Source of the DNA: Leptasterias polaris
Lineage: Eukaryota > Echinodermata > Asteroidea > Forcipulatida > Asteriidae
Reading direction: 5' to 3'
Assembly (NCBI GenBank): GCA_037783415.1
Contig: JAZGTN010000150.1
Span: 4,877,768-4,941,767 of the forward strand
Length of the DNA: 64,000 nt
Below are positions 47,034 to 57,947 of this stretch, piece by piece; within the stretch, counting starts at the first letter, position 1, and each line of letters opens with the position of its first letter. The notes beneath the pieces are model-generated. The model worked only from the letters and a program-made list of their open reading frames with translations, was not told the origin of the DNA and ran no database searches. The position numbers and the translations under genes are program-made.

Positions 47034-49247
47034 TTAACTTGTGTGATGAGCCTCCGGTATAGCAACATAAGAACCACCAGAACCATTAGAAGGGAGGAGA
47101 ACATATTTCTCTGTTATCTCTGAGGATGATACTACATGAAACTCTCCTCGAGGGACAGAGATACGGTAAATTCCCAGTGAATTTGAATCCAATGGATATG
47201 AATAAAAATTGTCTACACATCGAAACTTTTCAAACACAACAACTGTTTCTTCCCTCTGCCCATCAAAAAGAAGATTATGCACCAACACAACATTATCCTG
47301 TATTCTCACACAGTTGTTACCCTGCGATCGGGTTACTAGAAAACTATTTAACTGCAACTCCCTATACTGAATGGCATGACGGTAGCCAGCTGGTAGGGGG
47401 CCCTCATGGTGTATTTTCCTCAGCCTTTCTTGTTTTGGCTGTTCTTTCCGTTTAGTCCCCTGACTTTCCGAGTGTCTGCGAATTACCTGTTGAAGAGGGA
47501 ATGAGGGTTTTCGAACCATTTTTTTCAGAGTCTGAAGAAAGTTTTCAAATGGAAAGCATGAAATATTGTCAATGGGTCCATATTGCCTCACTTCTGCAGC
47601 TAAATGAGTTAGTCCATGTATATTGTACACCCGATGCTCATGGCCATATAAATCTGCAAAGTGACTGACAAAATTGACTAATAAATCATGTGCATATTCA
47701 CACAACACTCCAGAGAAGGTTGGACTGATCAAGATTGTAATTGCAACATGAAGCAACAGGAAGTTCTTATAGACAGCATCTTCTAAATTGCCTCGTAAAA
47801 CCACTGGCCCTGTGTATAGCAGAAACTGCCTAAATTCAGTAGCTTTCCATCGATCCATTTCAGATAATGACCTGGGCTTTCTGGCAAATTCACAGGGAAT
47901 AAATCCTTTCAAAGAAATCAATGCATCTGAAATTCTAGAAACAGCAGCCGTACCAATTCTGCAAGTGAGTGGACCCTTGATCCAAAAGTAGAGTAACCGT
48001 CTCATTACACCTAGACAAACAAGGTGCATGTAGTCCAAAGGAAATTGAGACACAAATCCTACAGTTAACCCTGCCATGGGGGGTGGTCCTATGTGATGAT
48101 TATGGTCCGACATTTCAGCAAATTGTGCATCACTTCTGAGACGAGCGTCACTTTCTGGAAATGTCATTCTGTGAGACATATACTGACCGCGTTGAACACA
48201 CTTGTCACATCCCGAGTACCCATTGTGACCCTTAACATTTTTTACAAAAGCACGAGCAGGTGTGTCACAAAGTATGGAAGATATCTCAATGTCATAGTGT
48301 TTGCCATCATGAAAGATTCCTTCTGTTTGAAGAATATTCATCTCATAACTGAAATCATGCAAAAATTCATTGACAGGTTTTGGTTTTGCTGTACCATAAA
48401 AGAGGCCAAGTATATGCACGTCTCGATTTTTGACAGAGAGGTTCTCAACCATTCCCAAAATTGGCCAAAACTGGGCATTTGAGCTTTTGAATAATGGCAG
48501 TCCATCAATGTTAAGTTGTAGTTTCAAGCATGTAACATCTACCGGCTCCTGACATCTAACTAACTCTTCTACGATGGCAGATTTTACCCCAAAATGATAA
48601 TATTGACCATTGCAAATGTCTTTTACATTGTATTTAGTAACTGTGCCAAGTACAGTGCGGGGGTCTTTGGGCAAGTCAGGGTGATAGACACGAAGCAGAT
48701 TTAGAAGGGATGAAAGTGCCGTGTGTGGGATTTTAAAACGAACTGCCCATTCATTGAGTTCTGTAATCATTGTTTCAGTTGGGTCTGGTTCGATTTCAGA
48801 GTCATCATCACTACTAGGTAGCCTTTCTGGAAAACTATCATTGTCATCATCGTCACTTGTCAGGTTTTGATCATTATTATCCCTAATTGAACCCTGATTC
48901 ATTCCCGGATCTTGAAGTTCCATTTGTTCACCTATATGTACGGGTAGGCCTAATTCTTGTGTGAAGTGTAAACCCTGATGGTTATTTCCTTCGATCAAAA
49001 TATCATCAAACATGTCAGTCATGTCAGTGTTGTTACCATGATGAAAATTAATGTCTACGACATCACTAGCCATTTCAAACATAGGCAAATCATCAGTAGG
49101 CCTATCTTCATTAAGAACAATTCCACCTACGGCTTGATTCAATTGGCCATCAATTTCCTGCCTTTCCAATGCTATAGCAAGGCACTGTTTTTCCACCCTG
49201 GCTTTAACACGGCGACGAACAGTCCAATATGAGTTATATTCAGCCAT
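47034..49247 (-). CDS. tnp2/DUF4218-like (CACTA/EnSpm-type) transposase, 737 aa, intact
   Basis: One uninterrupted frame. I prefer the ATG at 49247 (MAEYNSYWTVRRRVKARVEK) over the in-frame ATG at 49280, because the basic N-terminal block starts there. Order: acidic region with SSDDDSEIEPD; LQLNIDGLPLFKSSNAQFW; SILCDTPARAFVKNVKG with C-x2-C (GCDKC); FPLDYMHLVCLGVMRRLL; KATEFRQFLLYTGPVVL; YNIHGLTHLAAEVRQYGP and CFPFENFLQTLKKMVRK. The DTPARA...C-x2-C and LD-x-MH segments correspond to Tnp2 (Transposase_21), and the HGLTHLA...PFENFL segment to DUF4218, both found in CACTA transposases, so DNA cut-and-paste in the nucleus is the likely role. The neighbouring DUF4806 gene lies 505 bp downstream in the same orientation. 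I found no CACTA-type termini. Confidence 0.8.
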   Translation of the reverse strand: MAEYNSYWTVRRRVKARVEKQCLAIALERQEIDGQLNQAVGGIVLNEDRPTDDLPMFEMASDVVDINFHHGNNTDMTDMFDDILIEGNNHQGLHFTQELGLPVHIGEQMELQDPGMNQGSIRDNNDQNLTSDDDDNDSFPERLPSSDDDSEIEPDPTETMITELNEWAVRFKIPHTALSSLLNLLRVYHPDLPKDPRTVLGTVTKYNVKDICNGQYYHFGVKSAIVEELVRCQEPVDVTCLKLQLNIDGLPLFKSSNAQFWPILGMVENLSVKNRDVHILGLFYGTAKPKPVNEFLHDFSYEMNILQTEGIFHDGKHYDIEISSILCDTPARAFVKNVKGHNGYSGCDKCVQRGQYMSHRMTFPESDARLRSDAQFAEMSDHNHHIGPPPMAGLTVGFVSQFPLDYMHLVCLGVMRRLLYFWIKGPLTCRIGTAAVSRISDALISLKGFIPCEFARKPRSLSEMDRWKATEFRQFLLYTGPVVLRGNLEDAVYKNFLLLHVAITILISPTFSGVLCEYAHDLLVNFVSHFADLYGHEHRVYNIHGLTHLAAEVRQYGPIDNISCFPFENFLQTLKKMVRKPSFPLQQVIRRHSESQGTKRKEQPKQERLRKIHHEGPLPAGYRHAIQYRELQLNSFLVTRSQGNNCVRIQDNVVLVHNLLFDGQREETVVVFEKFRCVDNFYSYPLDSNSLGIYRISVPRGEFHVVSSSEITEKYVLLPSNGSGGSYVAIPEAHHTS

Positions 49248-49280
49248 GATAAAAACATGAAAAAACTTACAGAATGTCAA

Positions 49281-51240
49281 AATGTAACGTTACATGTAGT
49301 TGTACGTAGGCCTATTCACAACAGTAACATTACAGGTTAGGTTTAATTTGTATGATCCGAATAGGCAAATACATTTTTTTATTAAAATAGGGCCTAGGCC
49401 TACCACTTTAATTTGCAGATCACAGGTAACTTCACCGATACTTTCACAGTATGTATTCACATCACTAAAGGTTGAATAAATCTCTACACTGTTGATTAGG
49501 CCCTACTGTACTGTTGATGTGTGAAAAGAAAGGGGCACCAAAAGAAACACTACAGTACCACCAAATGGAGGACTATTTCAATTACAGTCACTGTTAGTGT
49601 TACAGTGGGCCAGCATGGAGACAGCATGGCCAGACAAGAGATCAACCAAAAGGATTATCGCTGGGAATACAACTTCCACTCACTTATTGAAACAAATAAA
49701 CCAAACATCATAATCATGGGTATTTGTAAATACTTATAGTGCACTTTACCTGTCAATAAATGCTTAGATGAATCCGATTGATATTGATAAAAGAAATAGT
49801 ACAATGCTCTGTAACACTTCCACGCACCAACAACACGCCCGCTGTGAGAAAGCTAAAGATAGATAGATACAACAACGCGCACGGTTCGATCGTATATCGG
49901 ATAGAGCACGTGGCCACGTACTTGTACTAGCACATGTGCTCATGCAGGGGAGGGGGGGGGGGGGGGCGGACACGATATTGCGCAATTCTTTCCGCGATGC
50001 TGTGTGAACGTACCATTACAAAAATAGGGGTGAATAATTTTTGCACTAACACGAATGGATTTCATTAGATAAAAATAAGGCAGTATTTTGACCAATTATA
50101 TATGCATAGTTTTTTTGTAATTTTTTTGGAGTGAAAGTAAATGCAAAAATTTGACAAAAATCTAAAAAGACCTTTTGGAAAATGCATCCATCCCTCCAAC
50201 ATCAGGCGCGTGGCCAGGCAACAGCATCGTACCGTTAATCAATGTGTAATGTTGCTTTGAACGAAAATTCCGACACCCCTAAAATAGTGTCACAAACCGT
50301 GACGAAAGTGACAAATTTGACCATTCTACCCCTGAGATTTTTCAAGTTCTTGTTTTAATATATGGTTTTCTAACATTGTGAAGTTTTTTAAAAAAATCCA
50401 CTCATTCTACCCAATCGTTTTTTATGATTTTCAAAATGTAACGTTCGAATTAAATAGTAAATTCCGTTATCGGTTTCATGTGTAGACCAGTCGGCGTCTG
50501 GAATCTGTGTGTGTTGGTATGGCATACCAAGCAGTCAGGGTGACAAACCGTGTATACAACTCCTTGTATACAACTCATCGTACATGCAGTGCACGATGTC
50601 AGCCTGCTCGCTTGGGTAGACTGCGCCCTGACTGCGTGCGTGTGTAAGGCATGCTCACGAATGAGACGAGTATCAACGTTGATGGCGCCCTTTTCTTTTT
50701 CGTGTCCGCCCCCCCCTGTGCTCATGCGTGCGGCGCGAGTCGAGTACCGCGACGTACCGCGATGAAGAGCAATTTACGCATGCGCTAGTTCTATTCGGTT
50801 GAACCATGGAGGCCTTCCTCCTCCATGGTTGAACACACTGCACTCTGTTGGCGAACAAACTTATACCATGCCCGATATGGGGTAGAGGGAGGCCCCCCCA
50901 AATGTTCCCATTCTCTAACACACTCTTCCCTCTTGTATGAATAGAAACTGCCAATGCTTTGTAAATTATTTGTAAAGATCGCGGCTCATTTTGCTGCGGG
51001 CTGCAATTCGGCTGGCTATTGTATAGCCATGCGGCTGAAAACATCACCCATCATAGATCCTAATTTGTCGTGAAATTAAAAGACACTTTAATTAACACAA
51101 AATATTAATACTATACTAAGTTATGAAACTCATTTTAATAACAAAATTTGCCCTGAAAGTCGTGCGTTTAGTGATAATGAAGTGGGGCTGGTGCTGAATT
51201 TCACTTCAAATATTGCGCTCTTCATAAAGTTTCTAAATTA
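49281..51240. other. Upstream flank of transposase gene, no gene supported
   Basis: Contains a G-rich tract near 49946-49968, a hairpin at about 50798-50835 (arms GTTGAACCATGGAGG and CCTCCATGGTTGAAC), and short ORFs of low plausibility. The hairpin has a palindromic CCATGG centre in each arm and probably marks a small foldback repeat. Confidence 0.4.
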
Positions 51241-51283
51241 TAGCTTTGTAAATGCTCTGTCTCGCACCATAGGTACAATGCAT

Positions 51284-53915
51284 GCACGATGTCCGACTTA
51301 AAACTGACGTTGGCTTAACATCGATCGCTAACATAATGCCAACATCAACACTGCCGACCCTGAGCCAACATTGGCCCAATGTAAAACACCAACACAATGC
51401 CAATGTTAGTTTCCTACTTAGATCTGATGTTGGCTTAACATCGACCGCCAACGTAATGCCAATATCAATATTGCCGACCCTGAGCCAACATTGGCCCAAT
51501 GTAAAACACCAACACAATGCCAATGGTAGTGTCCGACTTAAGGCTGACGTTGGCTTAACGTTGATCGCCAACGTAATTCCAACATCAACACTGCCGACCC
51601 TGAGCCAACATTGGCCCAATGTAAAACACCAACACAATGCCAATGTCAGTGTCCGACTGAAAACTGACGTTGGCTTAACATCGATCGCTAACATAATGCC
51701 AACATTAACACTGCCGACCCTGAGCCAACATTGGCCCAATGTCAAAACACCAACACAATGCCAATGTCAGTTTCCGACTTAAAACTGACGTTGGCTTAAC
51801 GTTGATCGCCAACGTAATGCCAACATTGACACTGCCGACCCTGAGCCAACATTGGCCCAATGTCAAAACACCAACACAATGCCAATGTCAGTTTCCGACT
51901 TAAAACTGACGTTGGCTTAACGTTGATCGCCAACGTAATGCCAACATTGACACTGCCGACCCTGAGCCAACATTGGCCCAATGTCAAAACACCAACACAA
52001 TGCCAATGTCAGTGTCCGACTTAAGGCTGACGTTGGCTTAACATCGATCGCCAACGTAATGCCAACATCAACACTGCCGCCCCTGAGCCAACATTGGCCC
52101 AATGTAAAACACCAACACAATGCCAATGTCAGTGTCCGACTTAAAAATGACGTTGTCGTAACATCGATCGCTAACATAATGCCAACATCAACACTGCCGA
52201 CCCTGAGCCAACATTGGCCCAATGTAAAACACCAACACAATGCCAATGTTAGTTTCCTACTTAGATCTGATGTTGGCTTAACATCGACCGCCAACGTAAT
52301 GTCAATATCAATATTGCCGACCCTGAGCCAACATTGGCCCAATGTAAAACACCAACACAATGCCAATGTCAGTGTCCTACTTAAAACTGATGTTGGCTTA
52401 ACATCGACCGCCAACGTAATGCCAACATCAACACTGCCGACCCTGAGCCAACATTGGCCCAATGTAAAACACCAACACAATGCCAATGTCAGTGTCCGAC
52501 TTAAAAATGATGTTGGCTTAACATCGATCGCCAACGTAATGCCAACATCAACACTGCCGACCCTGAGCCAACATTGGCCCAATGTCAAACACCAACACAA
52601 TGCCAATGTCAGTGTCCGACTTAAAAATGATGTTGGCTTAACGTCGATCGCCAACGTTATGCCAACATCAACACTGCCGCCCCTGAGCCAACATTGGCCC
52701 AATGTAAAACACCAACACAATGCCAATGTCAGTGTCCGACTTAAAAATGACGTTGTCGTAACATCGATCGCTAACATAATGCCAACATCAACACTGCCGA
52801 CCCTGAGCCAACATTGGCCCAATGTAAAACACCAACACAATGCCAATGTTAGTTTCCTACTTAGATCTGATGTTGGCTTAACATCGACCGCCAACGTAAT
52901 GTCAATATCAATATTGCCGACCCTGAGCCAACATTGGCCCAATGTAAAACACCAACACAATGCCAATGTCAGTGTCCTACTTAAAACTGATGTTGGCTTA
53001 ACATCGACCGCCAACGTAATGCCAACATCAACACTGCCGACCCTGAGCCAACATTGGCCCAATGTAAAACACCAACACAATGCCAATGTCAGTGTCCGAC
53101 TTAAAAATGATGTTGGCTTAACATCGATCGCCAACGTAATGCCAACATCAACATTGCCGACCCTGAGCCAACATTGGCCCAATGTAAAACACCAACACAA
53201 TGCCGATGTTAGTTTCCTACTTAAAACTGATGTTGGCTTAACATCGACCGCCAACGTAATGCCAACATCAACACTGCCGACCCTGAGCCAACATTGGCCC
53301 AATGTCAAAACACCAACACAATGCCAATGTCAGTGTCCGACTTAAGGCTGACGTTGGCTTAACATCTATCGCCAACGTAATGCCAACATCAACACTGCCG
53401 ACCCTGAGCCAACATTGGCCCAATGTAAAACACCAACACAATGCCAATGTCAGTGTCCGACTTAAGGCTGACGTTGGCTTAACATCTATCGCCAACGTAA
53501 TGCCAACATTAACACTGCCGACCCTGAGCCAACATTGGCCCAATGTCAAACACCAACACAAAGCCAATGTCAGTGTCCGACTTAAGGGTGACGTTGGCTT
53601 AACGTCGATCGCCAACGTAATGCCAACATCAACACTGCCGACCCTGAGCCAACATTGGCCCAATGTCAAACACCAACACAATGCCAATGTCAGTGTCCGA
53701 CTTAAGGCTGACGTTGGCTTAACGTCGATCGCCAACGTAATGCCAACATCAACACTGCCGACCCGGAGCCAACATTGGCACAATGTCAGAAACCAACATC
53801 ATGCCAGCCCCGATGTTGCCGATAAATTACCAACGTTGGCCCAACATCAAAAGCTGCCATATTGGCAACGCCGACGTTGCCAACCAATCGCCAACGTTGG
53901 CCCAATGTAAGATGT
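51284..53915. repeat. 120-bp tandem array, about 21 copies
   Basis: Units contain GAGCCAACATTGGCCCAATG, AACACCAACACAATGCCAAT, GTGTCCGACTTAAA, TGACGTTGGCTTAACATCGA and CCAACGTAATGCCAACATCA. The period is 120 bp (a few units 119-121). Because 120 is divisible by 3, both strands keep long open frames (over 450 codons), but these are by-products. A five- to six-unit block beginning near 52081 recurs 600 bp later at 52681 (the AAATGACGTTGTCGTAAC unit at 52145 and 52745). The array ends at 53880-53930 with GCCAACGTTGGCCCAATG then GATGTTATCTGGG. Confidence 0.92.
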
Positions 53916-54639
53916 TATCTGGGTAGTGTCATTATTATCTCCCTGTATATATGTATGGGTTTCTGCTGGGGTACCGAGCCATCCTCCCTCTTGAATTTCT
54001 TGCCAGGAGACATTCAATAAAATTATCGGAATGCCCCCCCAGAGCCCACCTGACATGCTTAGGTTTTTTTGTTTGGGCTAGAATTAGCCCATACACAGAA
54101 GTTGTGAGTATCTCACCTGGATTGGAACAAAATATTATATGTTAATATTAATTATTATTGTTATCTGATAAAAACAACAAAATAAAGAAAACAACCCAAC
54201 AAACAAACAAACAAACAAACAAACAAACAAACACCACAACAAACAAACAAACAAACACACCAACAAACAAACAAACAAACACACCAACAAACAAACAACC
54301 CAACAAACAAACAGACAAACTGACACAGCATTGAGAAATATGTGCGTCAATGTCCGTCATTTTACCTGGGTTCGGCAAATTGAGGATGGCTTTGAATCAG
54401 GTTTATAACTGTTTTCGTCCAAGTAAACAGAGTTTGCATTCATCCATTTAATAACTTTCGAAAAGTAGTTCGGTTTATCAGTTGTGAGAGGTGCAGGTGT
54501 TTGTTGCTTTCATTTTGATCTAAGGGTGTGACCAGAGATTTGTATGTCAATAACACCCCCCCCCCCCTTATTACAGCCATACAGTTTGAGGTTTATACAG
54601 CTGAGTAATGACACCAGGAATCACACTTGTTACACGCAA
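53916..54639. repeat. CAAA-type microsatellite and spacer
   Basis: Imperfect CAAA tetramer run at about 54196-54320, interrupted by CACCAACAAA words. On the minus strand it yields a Cys/Val/Leu-rich spurious ORF. A C10 tract lies near 54557-54566. Nothing else supported. Confidence 0.8.
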
Positions 54640-56145
54640 TCATGCTTTTTGAGTCATGGTAGGGTTGTTGGCAAATGCAGTATAATTGGGGGAGTTTGGT
54701 GTTGAGTTATCCTTTTGTGGAATTGGGCGATGGGTCACAGTTGGGCGGAATGAGTGTGAGTTTTTTCTTTTTTGATCCTTTGTTAACATTTTGAGGTCAC
54801 TGCCCCTCAAGTTTGTGACCTCTATGGTATGTACATTTCCAGCTGTACTGAATAGTCTTTCCGATGGCGAACTTGTCGCGCATATGCAAAGGTACTTCTT
54901 GGCGAGTTTCACCGTCAGAAATGTACCTGATGGTCGCGCCACCAAACCAACGGGTCATTTTCACCGTCAATGACCGGGTATGCCAGATATTGTTCAAGTT
55001 CCTGTCTTGCTCTTTGCTGACTCCCTTTCGCGTAGTGAGAGTGACGCCGATTTCTTCTTGCCCAGAAGACTCCCAAGAGTTAATCGCCTTTTGGGCGTCG
55101 GTCCTTCTTCCATGGACGAGGCTTCTTCCACGTCTCCACCCTCTCCATGTTCACCGCTGCCGTAAACAAGGTCGATGATTTCAGGTGTTCTGCATCGATG
55201 TGGTTGCCGCGGTAACGTGGATCAAGGAGTGAAGAAATCAAAAACATATCATGGGTCTATCCCCGGTCGTATTTGTTGTCCATTTTAGCCAGGATAGCTC
55301 GCTTTATTGACGTCGTCATTGCAGGCTCCTCCTCCCCTTCTTCACGAGGCACCAGCACGTTACTGGCAAGATGGTGCATCATTGGCAGTAGAGAGGACAT
55401 CGTGACGTACTTCTCTCCAGACAGGATATCGGTGAAGTCGGCGACTTGCTTCAGTGCGCCATTCACAGCCATTCCAGTGGATGCCGATTGCATAGCTGTC
55501 CTCATCATCTTCCTCTGCAAACAGCACATCATAAATTTCATCAACGATTACTGGAACAGACTCAATTGCTGACTTTCCTTCAAGTATTATGACTGCATCA
55601 TCTTTCCACTCAGTCAATCTCAGCTGCACTTCATACAAAATGTTGTTGAGGGAGAGGATATTGTCAGCATTCTTAACAGCTGTCCAGAATGGTTCGGTTA
55701 TACATTTATGTACGATGCCAATTGACCTTAATTCGGCTTTATAAACTTTGTCTCCTGCGTCTTCTGTTACCGCCTTCAGAAGATTATTTGGATCAGGCAG
55801 TGCAGTTACAAACTTTCTAATATGATCCAGATGGAAAAATGTAGAGGCCCCACCTTCAAATAAGATATTGGCACGATTTCCAACGTAGTGAATTAGATGG
55901 TTAGACACCTCAAACTGATTTTGAATATATGCCGTAAATGTGTCTTCCACGCCACTTTTATCCGACCCTCTGTGATGGAAGGCCTTGCTGCTTGTTCTGA
56001 TAAGCCGCCTTACCCCTGATTCGCTGGACTGAAGTGTGTGTTTTGTTTTACCACCTGCTGCAATGTCCTCGTATGCCTTCAAAACTTTATCCACCTCCTC
56101 TGCAAAGTTGATTAACGGGTGCATTTTGCAATATAGTACTTGCAA
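54640..56145 (-). pseudogene. hAT-superfamily transposase, frameshifted
   Basis: Minus strand. 56145..about 55500 in one frame shows FAEEVDKVLKAYEDIAAGG, HYVGNRANILFEGG and VQLRLTEWKDDAVIILEGKS. Then another frame, about 55500..55257, shows LKQVADFTDILSGEKYVTMS, LLPMMHHL and a DPRYRG segment beyond. After more breaks the hAT dimerisation region follows in 54950..54780: DPLVWWRD, LAKKYLCICATSSPSERLFS, TAGNV and NLRGSDLKML. These motifs and their order are those of hAT transposases. The N-terminal zinc finger is not present. At least two frameshifts mean it is not functional as read. The 236-bp block 55667-55902 recurs at 4950-5185. No TIR or 8-bp duplication found for this copy. Confidence 0.85.
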
Positions 56146-56150
56146 ATTGA

Positions 56151-56430
56151 CTACAGGTAGATAGTGCTCTGATAAAACAATGTTAAAATTCTGGTGTTCA
56201 CATTAAAATATTTGAGTTTCCTTACGAAATGTAAGCGCTGGTTGGCTTTTTTATAAACCCTAGAGGTGTTGGAATTCCAGTTCAATTGGTTATCGACTAC
56301 TGTGCCAAGATATTTGTACTCGCTTACAATTTCAACAGACACATCATTAATTTTAATTGGTTGCATGATCTGTTTGTCTTGCTTTCAACATCAGATTCTC
56401 ACCGTCCTGATCTTGATCTTGGTTTCGTTT
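56151..56430 (-). pseudogene. LINE reverse-transcriptase C-terminal fragment
   Basis: The minus strand reads EIVSEYKYLGTVVDNQLNW, then KKANQRLHFVRKLKYFNV and LTLFYQSTI. The YLG-x-x-(I/V)D-x-x-L-W and (A/R)-x-QRL-x-F-x-RKL pattern is the post-palm region of CR1/L2/RTE-like LINE RTs. It ends at about 56158 where the hAT sequence begins, so one element was truncated by, or inserted beside, the other. A slip near 56385 breaks the frame upstream. Confidence 0.75.
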
Positions 56431-56636
56431 GTGCAGTGGCACAACTGGCTCGAAGCGGTAGGGTTCAGCACCGCGGACTTCGACCTCGTCGTCGTTGGCA
56501 TTGGACTCGTCGTCTTCCAGCAGACAGGCTGTCAGAATCACTATTATTACTATCGCTAGTATTACTATTACTATCAGACGAGCTGGGGGCCGACAGCAGT
56601 TCCCCCACAATGCTGTGTTCCTCCCAGGAATCATTA
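56431..56636 (-). pseudogene. Asp/Ser-rich coding trace
   Basis: Minus-strand acidic Ser/Asn-rich peptide (LSAPSSSDSNSNTSDSNNSD) followed in another frame by DDESNANDDEVEVRGAEPYR and FEPVV. The EPYRFEPV ending resembles N-terminal segments of multicopy animal transposon proteins. Family uncertain. Confidence 0.35.
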
Positions 56637-57282
56637 TCAGAAAGATCTTCCATCATATTCTGCAAGTTCTCGACGTGCAATTCTCAAACTATATGGACAC
56701 ATGCAAATTTCATCAGATTCTACTCTTAATGCCTGTACATCTTTTGGTTTAACCCATGCAAATTTGTCAACCTCAAACATCAAAACGCTTGGCCTCAACT
56801 CAGTAAATTGCCCGGGCCCATAGTCCCATGTGAATAATACCTGGTCTCCATTTCTTAGAGTGTCATTGGGGTTGATTTTTATAGTGTCCAGCAAAACAGG
56901 CCGATTTGCGCCATTTATGGCAGTAGTACACACACTGTCCGCTTCCCCTTGCTTAACAGCAGAACTGACCAGGTATTCCCCTTCACAGACATTACCCCCA
57001 TCCACCCCAAGTATATTTTACCAATATCCTTATATACAATTGGCTGACCACAGGCATTTGACAAGTCTATGTCTCTGTCTGTCTTGTTCTTTTTCTTTGG
57101 AATCCCCTTTGGTTTTGGTCAACATCCCCTGTAGTATCTTTTTCTTGTCCCTAGTTTTTTTTTTGAGCCGAAGAGGTTTGTTGGTTTCTTTTGTTCCTTT
57201 CCGTCGTCCATGTTTTTGTCTCTGGGACACCTTTGAAGCTGACAAGATTTTGCAAGCTGGGCAAGAATTCAAAACTGTATAA
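56637..57282 (-). pseudogene. Unidentified coding segment, frameshifted
   Basis: Minus strand. A Cys-pair start (SCPACKILSASK) leads into a Lys/Arg-rich stretch, then, one frame over, NACGQPIVYKDIGKIYLG. Back in the original phase come VDGGNVCEGEYLVSSAVKQG, NGDQVLFTWDYGPGQF and SVLMFEVDKFAWVKPKDV, ending at a stop at 56637. The three-part reading implies small indels near 57040 and 57015. Not recognised. The C-terminal half looks like a compact folded domain. In line with, and downstream of, the transposase-like exons at 58.4-60.8 kb. Confidence 0.45.
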
Positions 57283-57638
57283 TAAACATTTATATTAAAT
57301 AACATCCATTTTGATCAATAAATAATCTTTGTATATACAAATGCATACAAGAGCAAGCCATTCCGGGAGAGCTGCACAAATGTAGCTGGAGTCACTTTGT
57401 GAAGGAGAGGTGCAGCAAGGAGGGAGCTTTGCCAGAACGCTGCAGCGACTGACTGGGTGGTATGTGCTGGGGAAAAAAACCAATCAAAAATGACCAATAT
57501 TATCATTGCTTTGTAGAAGTTAATAATAAGTACCATTCAAGTTCCAAGTATTTTTCACTACAAAAAAAAATTAGAATCAAATGAAAAACCTTTGGCCAAA
57601 TTATATATCATTTTTTTTTTTTTTTAGTTACAAAATAC

Positions 57639-57947
57639 TGTAGCGAACGGCCTAAGGGTCCTTGTTTCTATATACTGCTGAACAACAAGAAAAGGAGAGC
57701 CCGAGACTGGACTGGAGGAAAAACAACTTTATTTGTAACAACTCTGGTCTCTACTGACTCAACGTTACAACACACTCCTTTTTAATCAACACACAAAGCA
57801 AAGCGTCAGTCATCTTGGCTCCTGGCCAACGTTTTCCCGCCGGCGCGAACACAACAGTCTATTTATAGTCCATACTTCCGGTCCAATCTCTGGAGAGAGA
57901 GCGTTCTCACGCCGGCGGTTTGTCCGGCGGTTGCAATGTCCGTTACA
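57639..57947 (-). mobile_element. 309-bp solo LTR with 4-bp target-site duplication
   Basis: On the minus strand it begins TGTAACGGAC and ends GTTCGCTACA (TG...CA termini). A TATA-like CTATAAATAG lies at 57868-57859 and an AATAAA signal at 57733-57728, in the right order for promoter and polyadenylation. The flanks repeat ATAC on both sides (57635-57638 and 57948-57951). No coding sequence is attached, so this is a solo LTR left by recombination. It does not match the flanks of the Gypsy element at 14.4-19.5 kb. Confidence 0.85.

Noticed and set aside
49733..49745. CACTA terminus for the transposase element (minus strand CACTATAAG)
   Set aside because: No matching inverted copy is visible beyond the DUF4806 gene, and the 5-bp word is common.
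50450..51047. Minus-strand ORFs of 91 and 124 codons
   Set aside because: Composition and context (hairpin and repeat-like words) do not support coding, and no splice sites or homology are recognised.
51917..53345. Open frames of over 450 codons on both strands
   Set aside because: They are produced by a 120-bp non-coding tandem repeat whose length is divisible by 3. Both strands are open equally and no domain is present.
54135..54378. Cys/Val/Leu-rich minus-strand ORFs resembling a membrane protein
   Set aside because: Translation of a CAAA microsatellite.
57639..57947. LTR of the Gypsy element at 14.4-19.5 kb
   Set aside because: No similarity to either flank of that element and 38 kb away. 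Treated as an unrelated solo LTR.
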